A stretch of DNA of 11,620 nucleotides from positions 1-11,620 of the forward strand of contig JAYVIR010000072.1 of the NCBI GenBank assembly GCA_043770095.1, in the 5' to 3' direction. The stretch comes from JBGSUZ01 sp043770095. Its GTDB lineage: Bacteria > Bacillota > Clostridia > Peptostreptococcales > Acidaminobacteraceae. Made by a program: the position numbers and the translations under genes. The stretch's first letter is position 1. Each line of letters opens with the position of its first letter. Positions 5,716 to 11,620 of the stretch are shown here, piece after piece. The notes beneath the pieces were generated by a model that was not told the origin of the DNA, ran no database searches, and saw only the letters and a list, made by a program, of their open reading frames with translations.

Positions 5716-8040
5716 TTATTCCATTTCTTCTAATTCTGTTTCAACTTCTGGCTCTAGCTCGGGCTCAAGATCAGTGAAAAGCGATTGCTCTTGTGCTTTT
5801 ATTTCTGCAATCTTCATATTTTTTACTGCTTGCTTAAAATATCCTTCTTTAAGTTCAGCTCCGATTGCTTTGCGCCCCATTGATACCGCGATATATGGCT
5901 CGCTGCCTATCCCTACGAATGGCGAAAATACAAGATCGCCTTTATTAGACCAAAGATGAATAGCTCTTTCGATTACTTGAAGTTGTAAGGGGCAAATATG
6001 ACGCTCATCTTCATCTGATGTGGCGTTTCTATGGCCTTGCAACACTTTCGTTTGCTGAATATCAAACCAAACAGGGGAAGCATATCTTTGCCATACTTGT
6101 ATGCTCATGTGCCTGTCTGACTGAACGTGCTCAGGTGGTTCTTCTCCTATGTATTCGGTAAACCTTACTTTGTCTGATTCTCCATGCACAGGGTTCGGAA
6201 ATACTTCACCATCCCATTTTCTGAAAGTCAGCAGATAATCAGCCATTCCCTGCCTTGAGGCGCTAGAATCTTTGCAAAGCTGCTTATGCAAAAGGCCATG
6301 ATTCTTAGTTCTTTGCATTTCAATTACAGGGTCTTTCCAGATCGTAACTCTTGAATGATACTGCCACTTTCTACGCTCAAATGCTTTTATTAGTGCGCCC
6401 GGGAAGTCTATTAGACCAGCCGCGCCATCTCTGCCCTTGTATGCTGGTAAATCCTTGCAGTGAACAGAGCACAAACGACCATTAACTGTTTTCTTGTAAA
6501 GTTCCTCTACTAAAAAATCAAACTGCTGGAAAAATTCGTCATAATCTGAGCAGTTGCCCATGTCAGCAATAGAGTCAGAATAAATGTATAAATTCGCGAA
6601 CGGGGGAGAAAAGACCGAAAAATCAATAGTATTATCGGCTACTTTTTCGCGTAAGACCTGAACACAATCACCATTCCATAATTCCCAACCTTTACCCCTT
6701 TCGGCGGTCGGTTCAGGCGCGTTTTTCAATGCTTTATTACCCATAACTTGAAATTCTTTCATATCGCTGCACATTTCTTCTTGCATCTCCTCGTGTTTTC
6801 TAACTTTTTCAAATACCACATCTCTAATTCCTGATTCTGCCTGAGATTCAATGATTAAGCATTCAACCGGCCACCTTTGCCCGAATCTATATGTTCTACG
6901 TAAAGCCTGATACAACGCCTCAAACGAATACGATAATCCGACGAAAACAGCACGATGGCACTGTTGAAAGTTCATCCCAAATCCACATACAGAACTCTTA
7001 CTGATAAGTATCTTGAATTTTTTCTGAGCAAATCCAAGTAAAGAATCTTCTTTTTGTTTATCTGAATGATCGCCACGAACTTCAATAGCTTCTGGCAAAT
7101 ATTCCATGATTGCATCAGCCTCATAGTTTGTATCACACCAAATAATACACTGATCTTCACTTGCTCTTGCAAACTTCGCAGCTTCTAATGCTCTGCTCAT
7201 TGCGCTTTTTCGTTTTTCTTTATGAATCTCAGTAGCAGATAGCGTTCCTCCGTTATGAAACAACATTCCATCAGGCGGCGGCGCGTCTACTGCGACTGTC
7301 GCAATATTCAGCTTGGGTAAAATATACCCTTCGTCGGAATAATTGCCAATATCAGAAGGAACTCGCAACGATACAGCCCAAGATGATACCCATCTCCAGA
7401 AGTCTTTTTTGCCATGACCCTTTAAGCGGTAGTTGCCAGCGCGCATAGTGTCATTGATAAACCATCTTGAAAGCATCTCATTCGAAGGCATGACTCCTAA
7501 GAATTCAGCATGATTGCCCAGCTCCATGTGATCGTTAGGCGCTGGTGTCGCAGTGCAGGCGAGCTTGTATTTATAATCTTTAAATGCACTCAAAAGCATC
7601 ATCTTTGTTTTGCCCATGTAAGATTTTAAAATACTAGACTCATCCAGAACAATTGCGCCAAAATATGAAAGGTCGAACTTGTGCAATATTTCATAGTTTG
7701 TTACGGTAATTCCGGGCACTACATCTTCCATGCAGCGAGCATGATTAGCTTCGATATGAAACTTCTTACCCTCTCTTACTGTTTGAGCCGCAACCGCTAA
7801 TGGCGCAAGAATTAGCACATTCAGATTTTCATTTTTATAAATCTGATTAGCCCATTCAAGCTGCATTGGCGTTTTTCCCATACCGCAATCAGCAAAAATG
7901 GCAGCTCGGCCTCTTTTTACAGCCCATTTCACAATAGCCTGCTGAAAAGGGAAAAGCATGTCATTTATGCTTTTTACGTCGAAACCGATAGAATCCGACG
8001 ATTTCCGTTTTGATTCAATGAATTGTTTATAGTCTTTCAC
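5716..8040 (-). CDS. SNF2-like helicase fused to beta-class DNA methyltransferase
   Basis: A 774-aa fusion. Helicase part (about 25-430): LFPFQQ (29-34), Walker A ADCGMGKT (50-57), motif II LDESS (132-136), motif III CTATPAPND (162-170), and motif VI QALRRTYRFGQ (378-388), the SNF2-type RxxRxGQ arginine finger. Methyltransferase part (about 450-745): catalytic motif IV SPPF (478-481), a target-recognition-like middle region, then motif I-like FSPFVGIGSE (705-714) and GAELKEGYF (727-735). The order IV-TRD-I is beta class. SPPF is compatible with N4-cytosine or N6-adenine methylation. The tail (754-774) is almost all Glu and Leu/Pro repeats. No nuclease domain is visible. The start is GTG 8040, with SD GAGGTG 6 nt upstream. 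A GTG at 8076 would overlap the -10 of promoter P3. Likely role: modifying phage DNA, possibly against host restriction. Confidence 0.9.
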   Translation of the reverse strand: MKDYKQFIESKRKSSDSIGFDVKSINDMLFPFQQAIVKWAVKRGRAAIFADCGMGKTPMQLEWANQIYKNENLNVLILAPLAVAAQTVREGKKFHIEANHARCMEDVVPGITVTNYEILHKFDLSYFGAIVLDESSILKSYMGKTKMMLLSAFKDYKYKLACTATPAPNDHMELGNHAEFLGVMPSNEMLSRWFINDTMRAGNYRLKGHGKKDFWRWVSSWAVSLRVPSDIGNYSDEGYILPKLNIATVAVDAPPPDGMLFHNGGTLSATEIHKEKRKSAMSRALEAAKFARASEDQCIIWCDTNYEADAIMEYLPEAIEVRGDHSDKQKEDSLLGFAQKKFKILISKSSVCGFGMNFQQCHRAVFVGLSYSFEALYQALRRTYRFGQRWPVECLIIESQAESGIRDVVFEKVRKHEEMQEEMCSDMKEFQVMGNKALKNAPEPTAERGKGWELWNGDCVQVLREKVADNTIDFSVFSPPFANLYIYSDSIADMGNCSDYDEFFQQFDFLVEELYKKTVNGRLCSVHCKDLPAYKGRDGAAGLIDFPGALIKAFERRKWQYHSRVTIWKDPVIEMQRTKNHGLLHKQLCKDSSASRQGMADYLLTFRKWDGEVFPNPVHGESDKVRFTEYIGEEPPEHVQSDRHMSIQVWQRYASPVWFDIQQTKVLQGHRNATSDEDERHICPLQLQVIERAIHLWSNKGDLVFSPFVGIGSEPYIAVSMGRKAIGAELKEGYFKQAVKNMKIAEIKAQEQSLFTDLEPELEPEVETELEEME

Positions 8041-8066
8041 TTTCTCACCTCGTTTTAAGATAATCC

Positions 8067-8095
8067 ACTTTAACACATCGCCCGCTGAATTGCAA
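8067..8095 (-). promoter_or_regulatory. Sigma-70-type promoter P3
   Basis: On the minus strand, -35 TTGCAA (8095-8090), a 17-nt spacer and -10 TAAAGT (8072-8067), with an extended-10 TGT. The upstream block AAATAATCGCTTGCAATT includes the stop codon of the preceding gene. It drives the helicase-methyltransferase gene, whose GTG start lies about 27 nt further on. The -10 is weaker than in P1, P2 and P4. Confidence 0.65.
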
Positions 8096-8099
8096 GCGA

Positions 8100-8387
8100 T
8101 TATTTGCCGATAGCTTTCAAATATGCAATTTCCAACTTATTTATGACTTTAACTTCTGGCAAAAAGCCAACCAAAGATTCAATCTGTCTGCCCTCCTGTG
8201 CTGATGGGATAAAACCACCGAAACAATGGTCAAACGTGCGTTTATCATCTTCTCCTCGGATGATATAACCGTATTTATTGCGTGCAAAGTTTACTGCATC
8301 ACATCGAAGGTCGAACAATGCACAAAAGGTGGTTCTTTCCTTGTTTGCTTGTTCGGTGTATCTTACAATCCAGAATATTTTTTTCAT
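8100..8387 (-). CDS. Unknown 95-aa protein
   Basis: A 95-aa basic protein (MKKIFWIVRYTEQANKERTTF..., ending YLKAIGK) with Cys at 22, 29 and 55. There is no membrane segment beyond the short FWIV and no recognised motif. ATG 8387 has AAGAG/GAGA about 6-8 nt upstream. It lies 15 nt after the preceding gene, so it is probably co-transcribed from promoter P4. Its TAA forms part of the conserved upstream block of promoter P3. The function is unknown. Confidence 0.7.
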   Translation of the reverse strand: MKKIFWIVRYTEQANKERTTFCALFDLRCDAVNFARNKYGYIIRGEDDKRTFDHCFGGFIPSAQEGRQIESLVGFLPEVKVINKLEIAYLKAIGK

Positions 8388-8402
8388 GTTATTTCTCTTG
8401 TG

Positions 8403-8660
8403 TTAAAATTGCTTTAACCACGTTCTAAGTTTATCCATTTTTACAGCCTCGCAATCGGCCTTAACTTCGCTTATTTTATACAGTTCTGTCATAATCGCAG
8501 TTATACCACTTTCTGCTTTTGTGGTTTTTCTATCTAGCAAGGCAGATAAAATCTCTTGTCTAACGGTCTTGTGGCTATTTCCAGCAATAGCCATGTTTAT
8601 ATCTCTGTAGATAGATAAAGCCTTAAAAATCTTTATTTGAGTCTGATTAAAATCTTTCAC
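8403..8660 (-). CDS. Unknown 85-aa helical protein
   Basis: The start is GTG 8660, with SD AAGAGGT about 6 nt upstream. The SD is the end of repeat element copy B. The 85-aa product (MKDFNQTQIKIFKALSIYRD...) looks entirely helical and contains 'SHKTVRQEILSALLDRKTTK', which could be a helix-turn-helix-like segment, but I cannot assign it. It has no membrane or signal region. It lies between two other small unknown genes in the unit from promoter P4. Confidence 0.7.
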   Translation of the reverse strand: MKDFNQTQIKIFKALSIYRDINMAIAGNSHKTVRQEILSALLDRKTTKAESGITAIMTELYKISEVKADCEAVKMDKLRTWLKQF

Positions 8661-8666
8661 GTTATA

Positions 8667-8705
8667 ACCTCTTTTTTATTTAAGCAGTTTTGCATCTTGC
8701 TTAGG
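8667..8705 (-). repeat. CCTRAGCA element, copy B (hairpin plus SD)
   Basis: On the minus strand it runs from CCTAAGCAAG, 9 nt after the stop of the 68-aa gene, to AAAAAAGAGGT, the SD of the 85-aa gene. It holds a perfect six-pair inverted repeat TAAGCA/TGCTTA with an 11-nt loop. Compared with copy A, the stem keeps pairing although one base differs (A-U here, G-U in copy A), which hints at selection on the RNA or on a dyad operator. Confidence 0.6.
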
Positions 8706-8714
8706 ATAAAAAGT

Positions 8715-8921
8715 TTAGTTAAGATGTGAACCTGCAATAACCTCAAACTCTACGCCATTGTCGGTCATTGTGCGCCAGTTGCCGTTGTCTGCAACAATTT
8801 TAATTGTGGCGAACTTGCCATATTTACTAGCAATCCACGCATTCAGCTCGTCCAAATTGTTAAGATTCTCGCGGTTCTGGAGTTCCCCACTAAGTCTAAT
8901 CTGGTATGCTGCGTAAGTCAT
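8715..8921 (-). CDS. Unknown 68-aa protein
   Basis: The start is ATG 8921 (MTYAAYQIRL), with SD GAGGTG 6 nt upstream. A GTG at 8930 is part of that SD and is not the start. The 68-aa product has a mixed alpha/beta look, with a central ELNAWIASKYGKFATIKIV and a C-terminal VEFEVIAGSHLN. No family is recognised. It is the first gene after promoter P4 and is followed 9 nt after its stop by repeat copy B. Confidence 0.75.
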   Translation of the reverse strand: MTYAAYQIRLSGELQNRENLNNLDELNAWIASKYGKFATIKIVADNGNWRTMTDNGVEFEVIAGSHLN

Positions 8922-8967
8922 TTCTGTCACCTCGTTTTAAATTTGCAATCTCAATTGCTATGAATTG

Positions 8968-8996
8968 ATTATAAAACGACTAACTTTTAATTGCAA
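8968..8996 (-). promoter_or_regulatory. Sigma-70-type promoter P4 (strongest)
   Basis: On the minus strand, -35 TTGCAA (8996-8991), a 17-nt spacer and consensus -10 TATAAT (8973-8968). The -35 is preceded by AAATAATGC, as in P2. It drives the 68-, 85- and 95-aa genes. Confidence 0.85.
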
Positions 8997-9012
8997 GCAT
9001 TATTTTTGAAAT

Positions 9013-9041
9013 GTTTTGAGCCTTTTTAATTCATGCTCAGG
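9013..9041 (-). repeat. CCTRAGCA element, copy C
   Basis: On the minus strand, CCTGAGCATG begins 8 nt after the stop of the RNA ligase gene and leads to AAAAAGGCTCAAAAC. A five-pair stem TGAGC/GCTCA with a 13-nt loop is possible. It shares the pattern CCTGAGCAYG-N-AAAAGGCTYRAAA with copy D at 10728-10757. No T-tract follows. The rest of the 128-nt gap between genes (8922-9049) holds promoter P4 and leader sequence. Confidence 0.5.
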
Positions 9042-9049
9042 AACTTCAA

Positions 9050-10198
9050 TTATTCTTCGTTTTTGAGCAACCACTCAACGTTTACGTTTTTCATAGACCG
9101 AAAACAATTCTGGTTCTGATCTCTTAACCGAATAACTACACCCTCTGCATCGACCTTCTGGTTTAAATGCGATTTAAGCCCCCAAGGACGCCGCCTAATC
9201 ATATCGGCTAGTGTTTTATAGTCATAAAGCCTCTGCGATGCGATTAAGGGCACCTGACGCAATGCAATGCCGGTTAAGTTAATCACCGACGTTGTATTTT
9301 GGTGGTCTAACTGCTTTTCAAGCTTGCCATCGAAAGTTTTAAAGTTAAACAGATAAAATTTAGGCTTTCCGACTTGATAATTGTTTCCTTGAATGTTCGG
9401 CGCTAACGTTTCACCCTGCCAAATCAGATAATCGTTATCTGCCAATTTCAAAAACTTGTGAACTAGCCGCATTTTATCAAGAATCTTTTCATCAAGCGCA
9501 ATCGACCAGTAAACAGAACCGTTATCTTTCGGCAATCGCTGATTTCTACTGCAAACCATGAACGTTTCAGGCCACCACCACCGACCGGGCTTATAAATAA
9601 AGGTTGTGCTTGTGCCATCAAGCTTTTCAGTTATCTCAATTTCCTGCCCCGGCCATGTTTTAAACATAAACGGGCTAGTGTTCTGCCATCGTTCCTCATC
9701 AGTCTTTTTAACAATATCAGTTGGAAAATAGCCCTGCCCTGTTTTTCTGCGAAAAAATCTGCCAATTATAGGAATACGCGAAAAGAACCGCTGCCATGAG
9801 TTGTCAGGCGCTCTCATGCGTGCTTGTTTCGCTTCCTTTTCGGCCTCTGGGTCATATTTAACAACGCCTATTTTGTCGGTATAATCATCGCCCTCTTTCA
9901 CTTTCTCAGGATTGATACCAAACTCAGCAAGTATACTAATCGGCTTTGCAAGCCCCTGCGATATCTGTTTCATGCACTTAATGGTTCTAATGCGAAACTT
10001 GCGAGGGCGTAGAAACTCAAAACAAGGTTTATCCGGAGCGATAGAATCAATTTCCAGATACAAGCACAGATCACCTGTTTTCAGCTCCCCCTTTTGCGCA
10101 ATACACTGCCAGCCGCCAATTTGCACAATCTCGATATTGTCAGCGCCCGGAATTGCCCTTACTTCATCTACCTTTCTGATTGATGCTAGTTTTCTCAT
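9050..10198 (-). CDS. RNA ligase (DRB0094/Rnl2-related) with N-terminal OB-like domain
   Basis: A 382-aa ATP-dependent RNA ligase. The N-terminal region (1-110; KLASIRKVDEVRAIPGADNIE, then GDLCLYLEIDS) matches the OB-like domain of the DRB0094 ligase family. The nucleotidyltransferase domain has motif I E191KLDGTS with nucleophile K192, a C-S-R-N segment (216-219), motif III WQGE (260-263), motif IIIa FYLFNF (281-286), motif IV EGVVIR (352-357) and motif V SMKN with K370. All key residues are present. The linker 134-152 carries a basic, aromatic amphipathic stretch (SWQRFFSRIPIIGRFFRRK), and FP...KTDEER.QN (158-173) is typical of the family. Such enzymes seal 3'-OH/5'-PO4 nicks in RNA, and phages use RNA ligases for RNA repair. 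The ATG overlaps the TGA of the preceding gene (ATGA), and the SD is weak. Confidence 0.92.
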   Translation of the reverse strand: MRKLASIRKVDEVRAIPGADNIEIVQIGGWQCIAQKGELKTGDLCLYLEIDSIAPDKPCFEFLRPRKFRIRTIKCMKQISQGLAKPISILAEFGINPEKVKEGDDYTDKIGVVKYDPEAEKEAKQARMRAPDNSWQRFFSRIPIIGRFFRRKTGQGYFPTDIVKKTDEERWQNTSPFMFKTWPGQEIEITEKLDGTSTTFIYKPGRWWWPETFMVCSRNQRLPKDNGSVYWSIALDEKILDKMRLVHKFLKLADNDYLIWQGETLAPNIQGNNYQVGKPKFYLFNFKTFDGKLEKQLDHQNTTSVINLTGIALRQVPLIASQRLYDYKTLADMIRRRPWGLKSHLNQKVDAEGVVIRLRDQNQNCFRSMKNVNVEWLLKNEE

Positions 10199-10536
10199 TT
10201 TTGCTCACTTTCTTGTATTTTTATAGCCAGTAATGCAGCGTTTTTGGCTAAGTTGTTTGCGTAATTCAATATGTGCGCTTTAATCTGATCTTGCGCAACG
10301 CCAAGTTCATTATCGACACACTTTGTGTAAAAAGAAACAAAGGCATTGTCTTTCGTTACCATGTTTTGAGTTTTTGTTTTTATTTGTTTCATACCATTTT
10401 TAGGCCAAACATGACGAAATGAATCTATCAAAACAGTGTATGAGTTAGGCGATTCGGCTGAAACTTCATATTCAGAAACATTTATTTCTAGCGTCTTGTT
10501 TTGAGAAATAACCGCATGTATTTTACATATTTTCAT
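10195..10536 (-). CDS. Unknown 113-aa protein
   Basis: A 113-aa soluble protein (MKICKIHAVISQNKTLEINV...). The first half is strand-rich and the C-terminal half is a helix (GVAQDQIKAHILNYANNLAK...). No motif or family is recognised. ATG 10536 has AAAGGG 7 nt upstream, which overlaps the end of the small membrane-protein gene. Its TGA overlaps the ligase ATG by 4 nt. Translational coupling to the RNA ligase suggests a related role, but nothing in the sequence shows it. Confidence 0.75.
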   Translation of the reverse strand: MKICKIHAVISQNKTLEINVSEYEVSAESPNSYTVLIDSFRHVWPKNGMKQIKTKTQNMVTKDNAFVSFYTKCVDNELGVAQDQIKAHILNYANNLAKNAALLAIKIQESEQK

Positions 10537-10548
10537 TATTATTCCCTT

Positions 10549-10680
10549 TCAAATCAAAATAGTTAAAAGATAATAGGCGAAAGCAAGGCCAATGCAAATT
10601 GATAATGAAAATATCATGTCTGAAATAGCCGCGCGAATAAACCTCTTTTTCACTTCAAATCTTGGCTCAATCTTTTTCAT
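10549..10680 (-). CDS. Small basic single-helix membrane protein (43 aa)
   Basis: A 43-aa frame. The basic N-terminus MKKIEPRFEVKKRFIRAA is followed by one hydrophobic helix (about residues 22-43, MIFSLSICIGLAFAYYLLTILI). This gives a typical N-in single-pass inner-membrane protein. ATG 10680 has AAGG very close (3 nt). An in-frame ATG at 10722 would add 14 residues (MYRIRGVKARPIRS), also basic, with only GAAAG as SD. The stop is followed 12 nt later by the start of the 113-aa gene, whose SD begins at the TGA. No family is recognised. Confidence 0.55.
   Translation of the reverse strand: MKKIEPRFEVKKRFIRAAISDMIFSLSICIGLAFAYYLLTILI
10570..10597 (-). promoter_or_regulatory. Possible weak promoter before the 113-aa gene and RNA ligase
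   Basis: On the minus strand, TTGCAT (10597-10592), a 16-nt spacer and TATTAT (10575-10570), inside the small membrane-protein gene and 34 nt before the 113-aa start. It resembles P1-P4 but lacks the exact spacing and the upstream block, so it may be chance in AT-rich coding sequence. Confidence 0.3.
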
Positions 10681-10727
10681 AGACCTTATCGGCCTTGCTT
10701 TTACCCCGCGTATTCTATACATAAGTT

Positions 10728-10757
10728 GCTTTCAAGCCTTTTATCGACGTGCTCAGG
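10728..10757 (-). repeat. CCTRAGCA element, copy D
   Basis: On the minus strand, CCTGAGCACG begins 8 nt after the stop of the beta-clamp gene and leads to AAAAGGCTTGAAAGC. It matches copy C in the first eight bases and in AAAAGGCT. The stem is weak, with G-U pairs only. It lies just upstream of the alternative ATG 10722 of the small membrane-protein gene. Confidence 0.45.
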
Positions 10758-10765
10758 TCTTTAAA

Positions 10766-11620
10766 TCATGCAGACATAGGCATAATTATATTTTTTTGAT
10801 CTCCGTCATTCGCGGAAAAAAGAACGGGATATGCTGCTGTTGTCATTTCCATCTTTACGCTGTCACAATCTAACACATTCAAAAAGTCAGTCACATATTG
10901 CAGATTTAAGCCAATCTTCGGCGTTTCCCCGTCGATAATACAATCAAGCTTTGCCTCTGCTTTACCTGTTTCCGGTGAGTTTGAGCTTAGTTTAACAGAG
11001 TTAGCAGAAAACTCATAAGTAACCAAATTACTGCAATTTCTAGCGATTGGTGCAAGTGATTTTAGAGCTTGAGCAAAAGCCTTGCGCTGAATAACAACAG
11101 AACTTGTGCATTCTTTTGGCACTACGCGCTTGTAATCTGCAAATTTACCATCTACGATTCTAGTAAGATACGTCACGTTTCCAACTCTACAAACTAACTG
11201 CTCTTTGAACATAGACATTTCAGCAATATCGGCATGTTTAAGCATCTCTGAAAGCTCTTTGACAGCCTTTGCGGGTATCAAAATACCTTTCTTCATGTTC
11301 TCAGGCGCTTCAAATTCATGCAAATCTACAATCATCAGGCGCTTAGAATCGGTTGCGGCAACTACGGGCGTGCCTGTTAAGTCCACATAAACAGATTTTT
11401 GCACTGCATTACCATCATCTTTTATCGCAGCAGCAATCCCCGCCTGCTTCATAGCCAACGCAAGTATAGACCCTTTAATCTCAGCCATTTCAAGGCTAGA
11501 AAGATCAGGAACGGGCGGATACTCGCTAGCATCAAGCGTGTTAATCTCATATTTGCTCTTATCAAGCATGATTGTTAAACTACTACCGTTCGGCTCCATC
11601 TCAAGCGACACCGGAAACAA
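10766..11620 (-). CDS. dnaN-like: DNA polymerase III beta sliding clamp, phage-encoded (5' end outside window)
   Basis: 284 residues of a beta-clamp protein, open at the window's right edge, so probably some 60-80 N-terminal residues are missing (family length about 366). Typical features are the YPPVPD (34-39) inter-domain stretch, ATDSKRLM (89-96) as in the ATDGHRLA segment of bacterial clamps, IPAKAVKEL, LTRIVDGKFADYKRVVP, and a C-terminal IIMPMSA comparable to the VVMPMRL end of E. coli DnaN. The clamp encircles DNA as a dimer and tethers the replicative polymerase. Divergence from bacterial clamps and the surrounding genes suggest a phage version that may replace or compete with the host's. 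The gene ends with TGA at 10766, followed by repeat copy D. Confidence 0.92.
   Translation of the reverse strand: MFPVSLEMEPNGSSLTIMLDKSKYEINTLDASEYPPVPDLSSLEMAEIKGSILALAMKQAGIAAAIKDDGNAVQKSVYVDLTGTPVVAATDSKRLMIVDLHEFEAPENMKKGILIPAKAVKELSEMLKHADIAEMSMFKEQLVCRVGNVTYLTRIVDGKFADYKRVVPKECTSSVVIQRKAFAQALKSLAPIARNCSNLVTYEFSANSVKLSSNSPETGKAEAKLDCIIDGETPKIGLNLQYVTDFLNVLDCDSVKMEMTTAAYPVLFSANDGDQKNIIMPMSA

Noticed and set aside
6128..6135. CCTGAGCA inside the helicase-methyltransferase gene
   Set aside because: It encodes part of the protein (PPEHV), is not next to a stop codon, and shares little with the intergenic copies beyond CCTGAGCACGT. Counted as chance.
6972..7172. 66-aa minus-strand frame inside the helicase domain
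   Set aside because: It is out of frame within a conserved helicase region, with no independent SD or motif support.
5716..8076. Longer start (GTG 8076) for the helicase-methyltransferase
   Set aside because: It would place the -10 hexamer of promoter P3 inside the coding sequence. GTG 8040 has a consensus SD, and the extra residues are not helicase-like.
8715..8930. GTG 8930 start for the 68-aa gene
   Set aside because: That GTG is part of the GAGGTGA Shine-Dalgarno of ATG 8921.
8943..8948. Second TTGCAA near promoter P4
   Set aside because: No -10-like hexamer at suitable distance on the minus strand.
1..11620. CRISPR arrays, tRNAs, rRNAs, riboswitches, insertion sequences
   Set aside because: No regularly spaced repeats, cloverleaf folds, recognisable aptamers or transposase genes were found by reading both strands.

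Overview
The window looks like part of the early or middle (replication and DNA-modification) region of a tailed-phage or prophage genome. No virion-assembly genes are visible, so phage is an inference from content and layout. All 20 genes I can support lie on the minus strand. They are mostly small, tightly packed, often joined by ATGA or TAATG overlaps, and preceded by strong Shine-Dalgarno (SD) sequences of the GAGGTGA or AAGGGG type. Sigma-70-like promoters, intrinsic terminators, a cleavable-looking signal peptide and a pseudaminate-pathway-type methylase point to a Gram-negative, perhaps gammaproteobacterial, host. Composition is AT-rich. No tRNA, rRNA, CRISPR array or insertion sequence was seen.

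Layout in the direction of transcription, from high to low coordinates. (1) 11620-9050: the C-terminal part of a phage-encoded DNA polymerase III beta clamp, a small basic one-helix membrane protein, an unknown 113-aa protein, and a DRB0094-type RNA ligase. (2) 8996-8100: a strong promoter, then three small unknown genes. (3) 8095-5684: a promoter, a 774-aa fusion of an SNF2-like helicase with a beta-class DNA methyltransferase, and a perfect hairpin terminator. (4) 5672-3650: a tightly coupled run holding a 57-aa membrane protein, a methyltransferase of the pseudaminic-acid-associated family, three unknown proteins, a small exported protein and a 37-aa basic protein. The first gene follows the terminator so closely that it has no room for its own promoter. 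(5) 3637-1111: a promoter, a 678-aa protein with a YfaP/DUF2135-like beta-sandwich, a 126-aa phage family of unknown function, and a UUCG-loop terminator. (6) 1100-1: a promoter, a 61-aa protein, an HNH-like protein, a very acidic 109-aa protein and the start of a charged helical protein.

Two sequence families are not explained by the genes. One is a promoter set with a shared block (AAATAATGCTTGCAATT-like, TTGCAA at -35, exactly 17 nt spacing, TATTAT/TATAAT/TAAAGT at -10), found four times. Its positions fix several start codons. The other is a short element opening with CCTRAGCA that begins 8-9 nt after the stop codon of four different genes. It occurs in two sub-types, one of which carries a hairpin and the next gene's ribosome binding site.

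As a whole, the clamp fits replication, the helicase-methyltransferase fits modification or protection of phage DNA, the RNA ligase fits RNA repair, and the pseudaminate-type methylase suggests chemical modification of a small molecule, glycan or base. Most small genes have no recognisable function.
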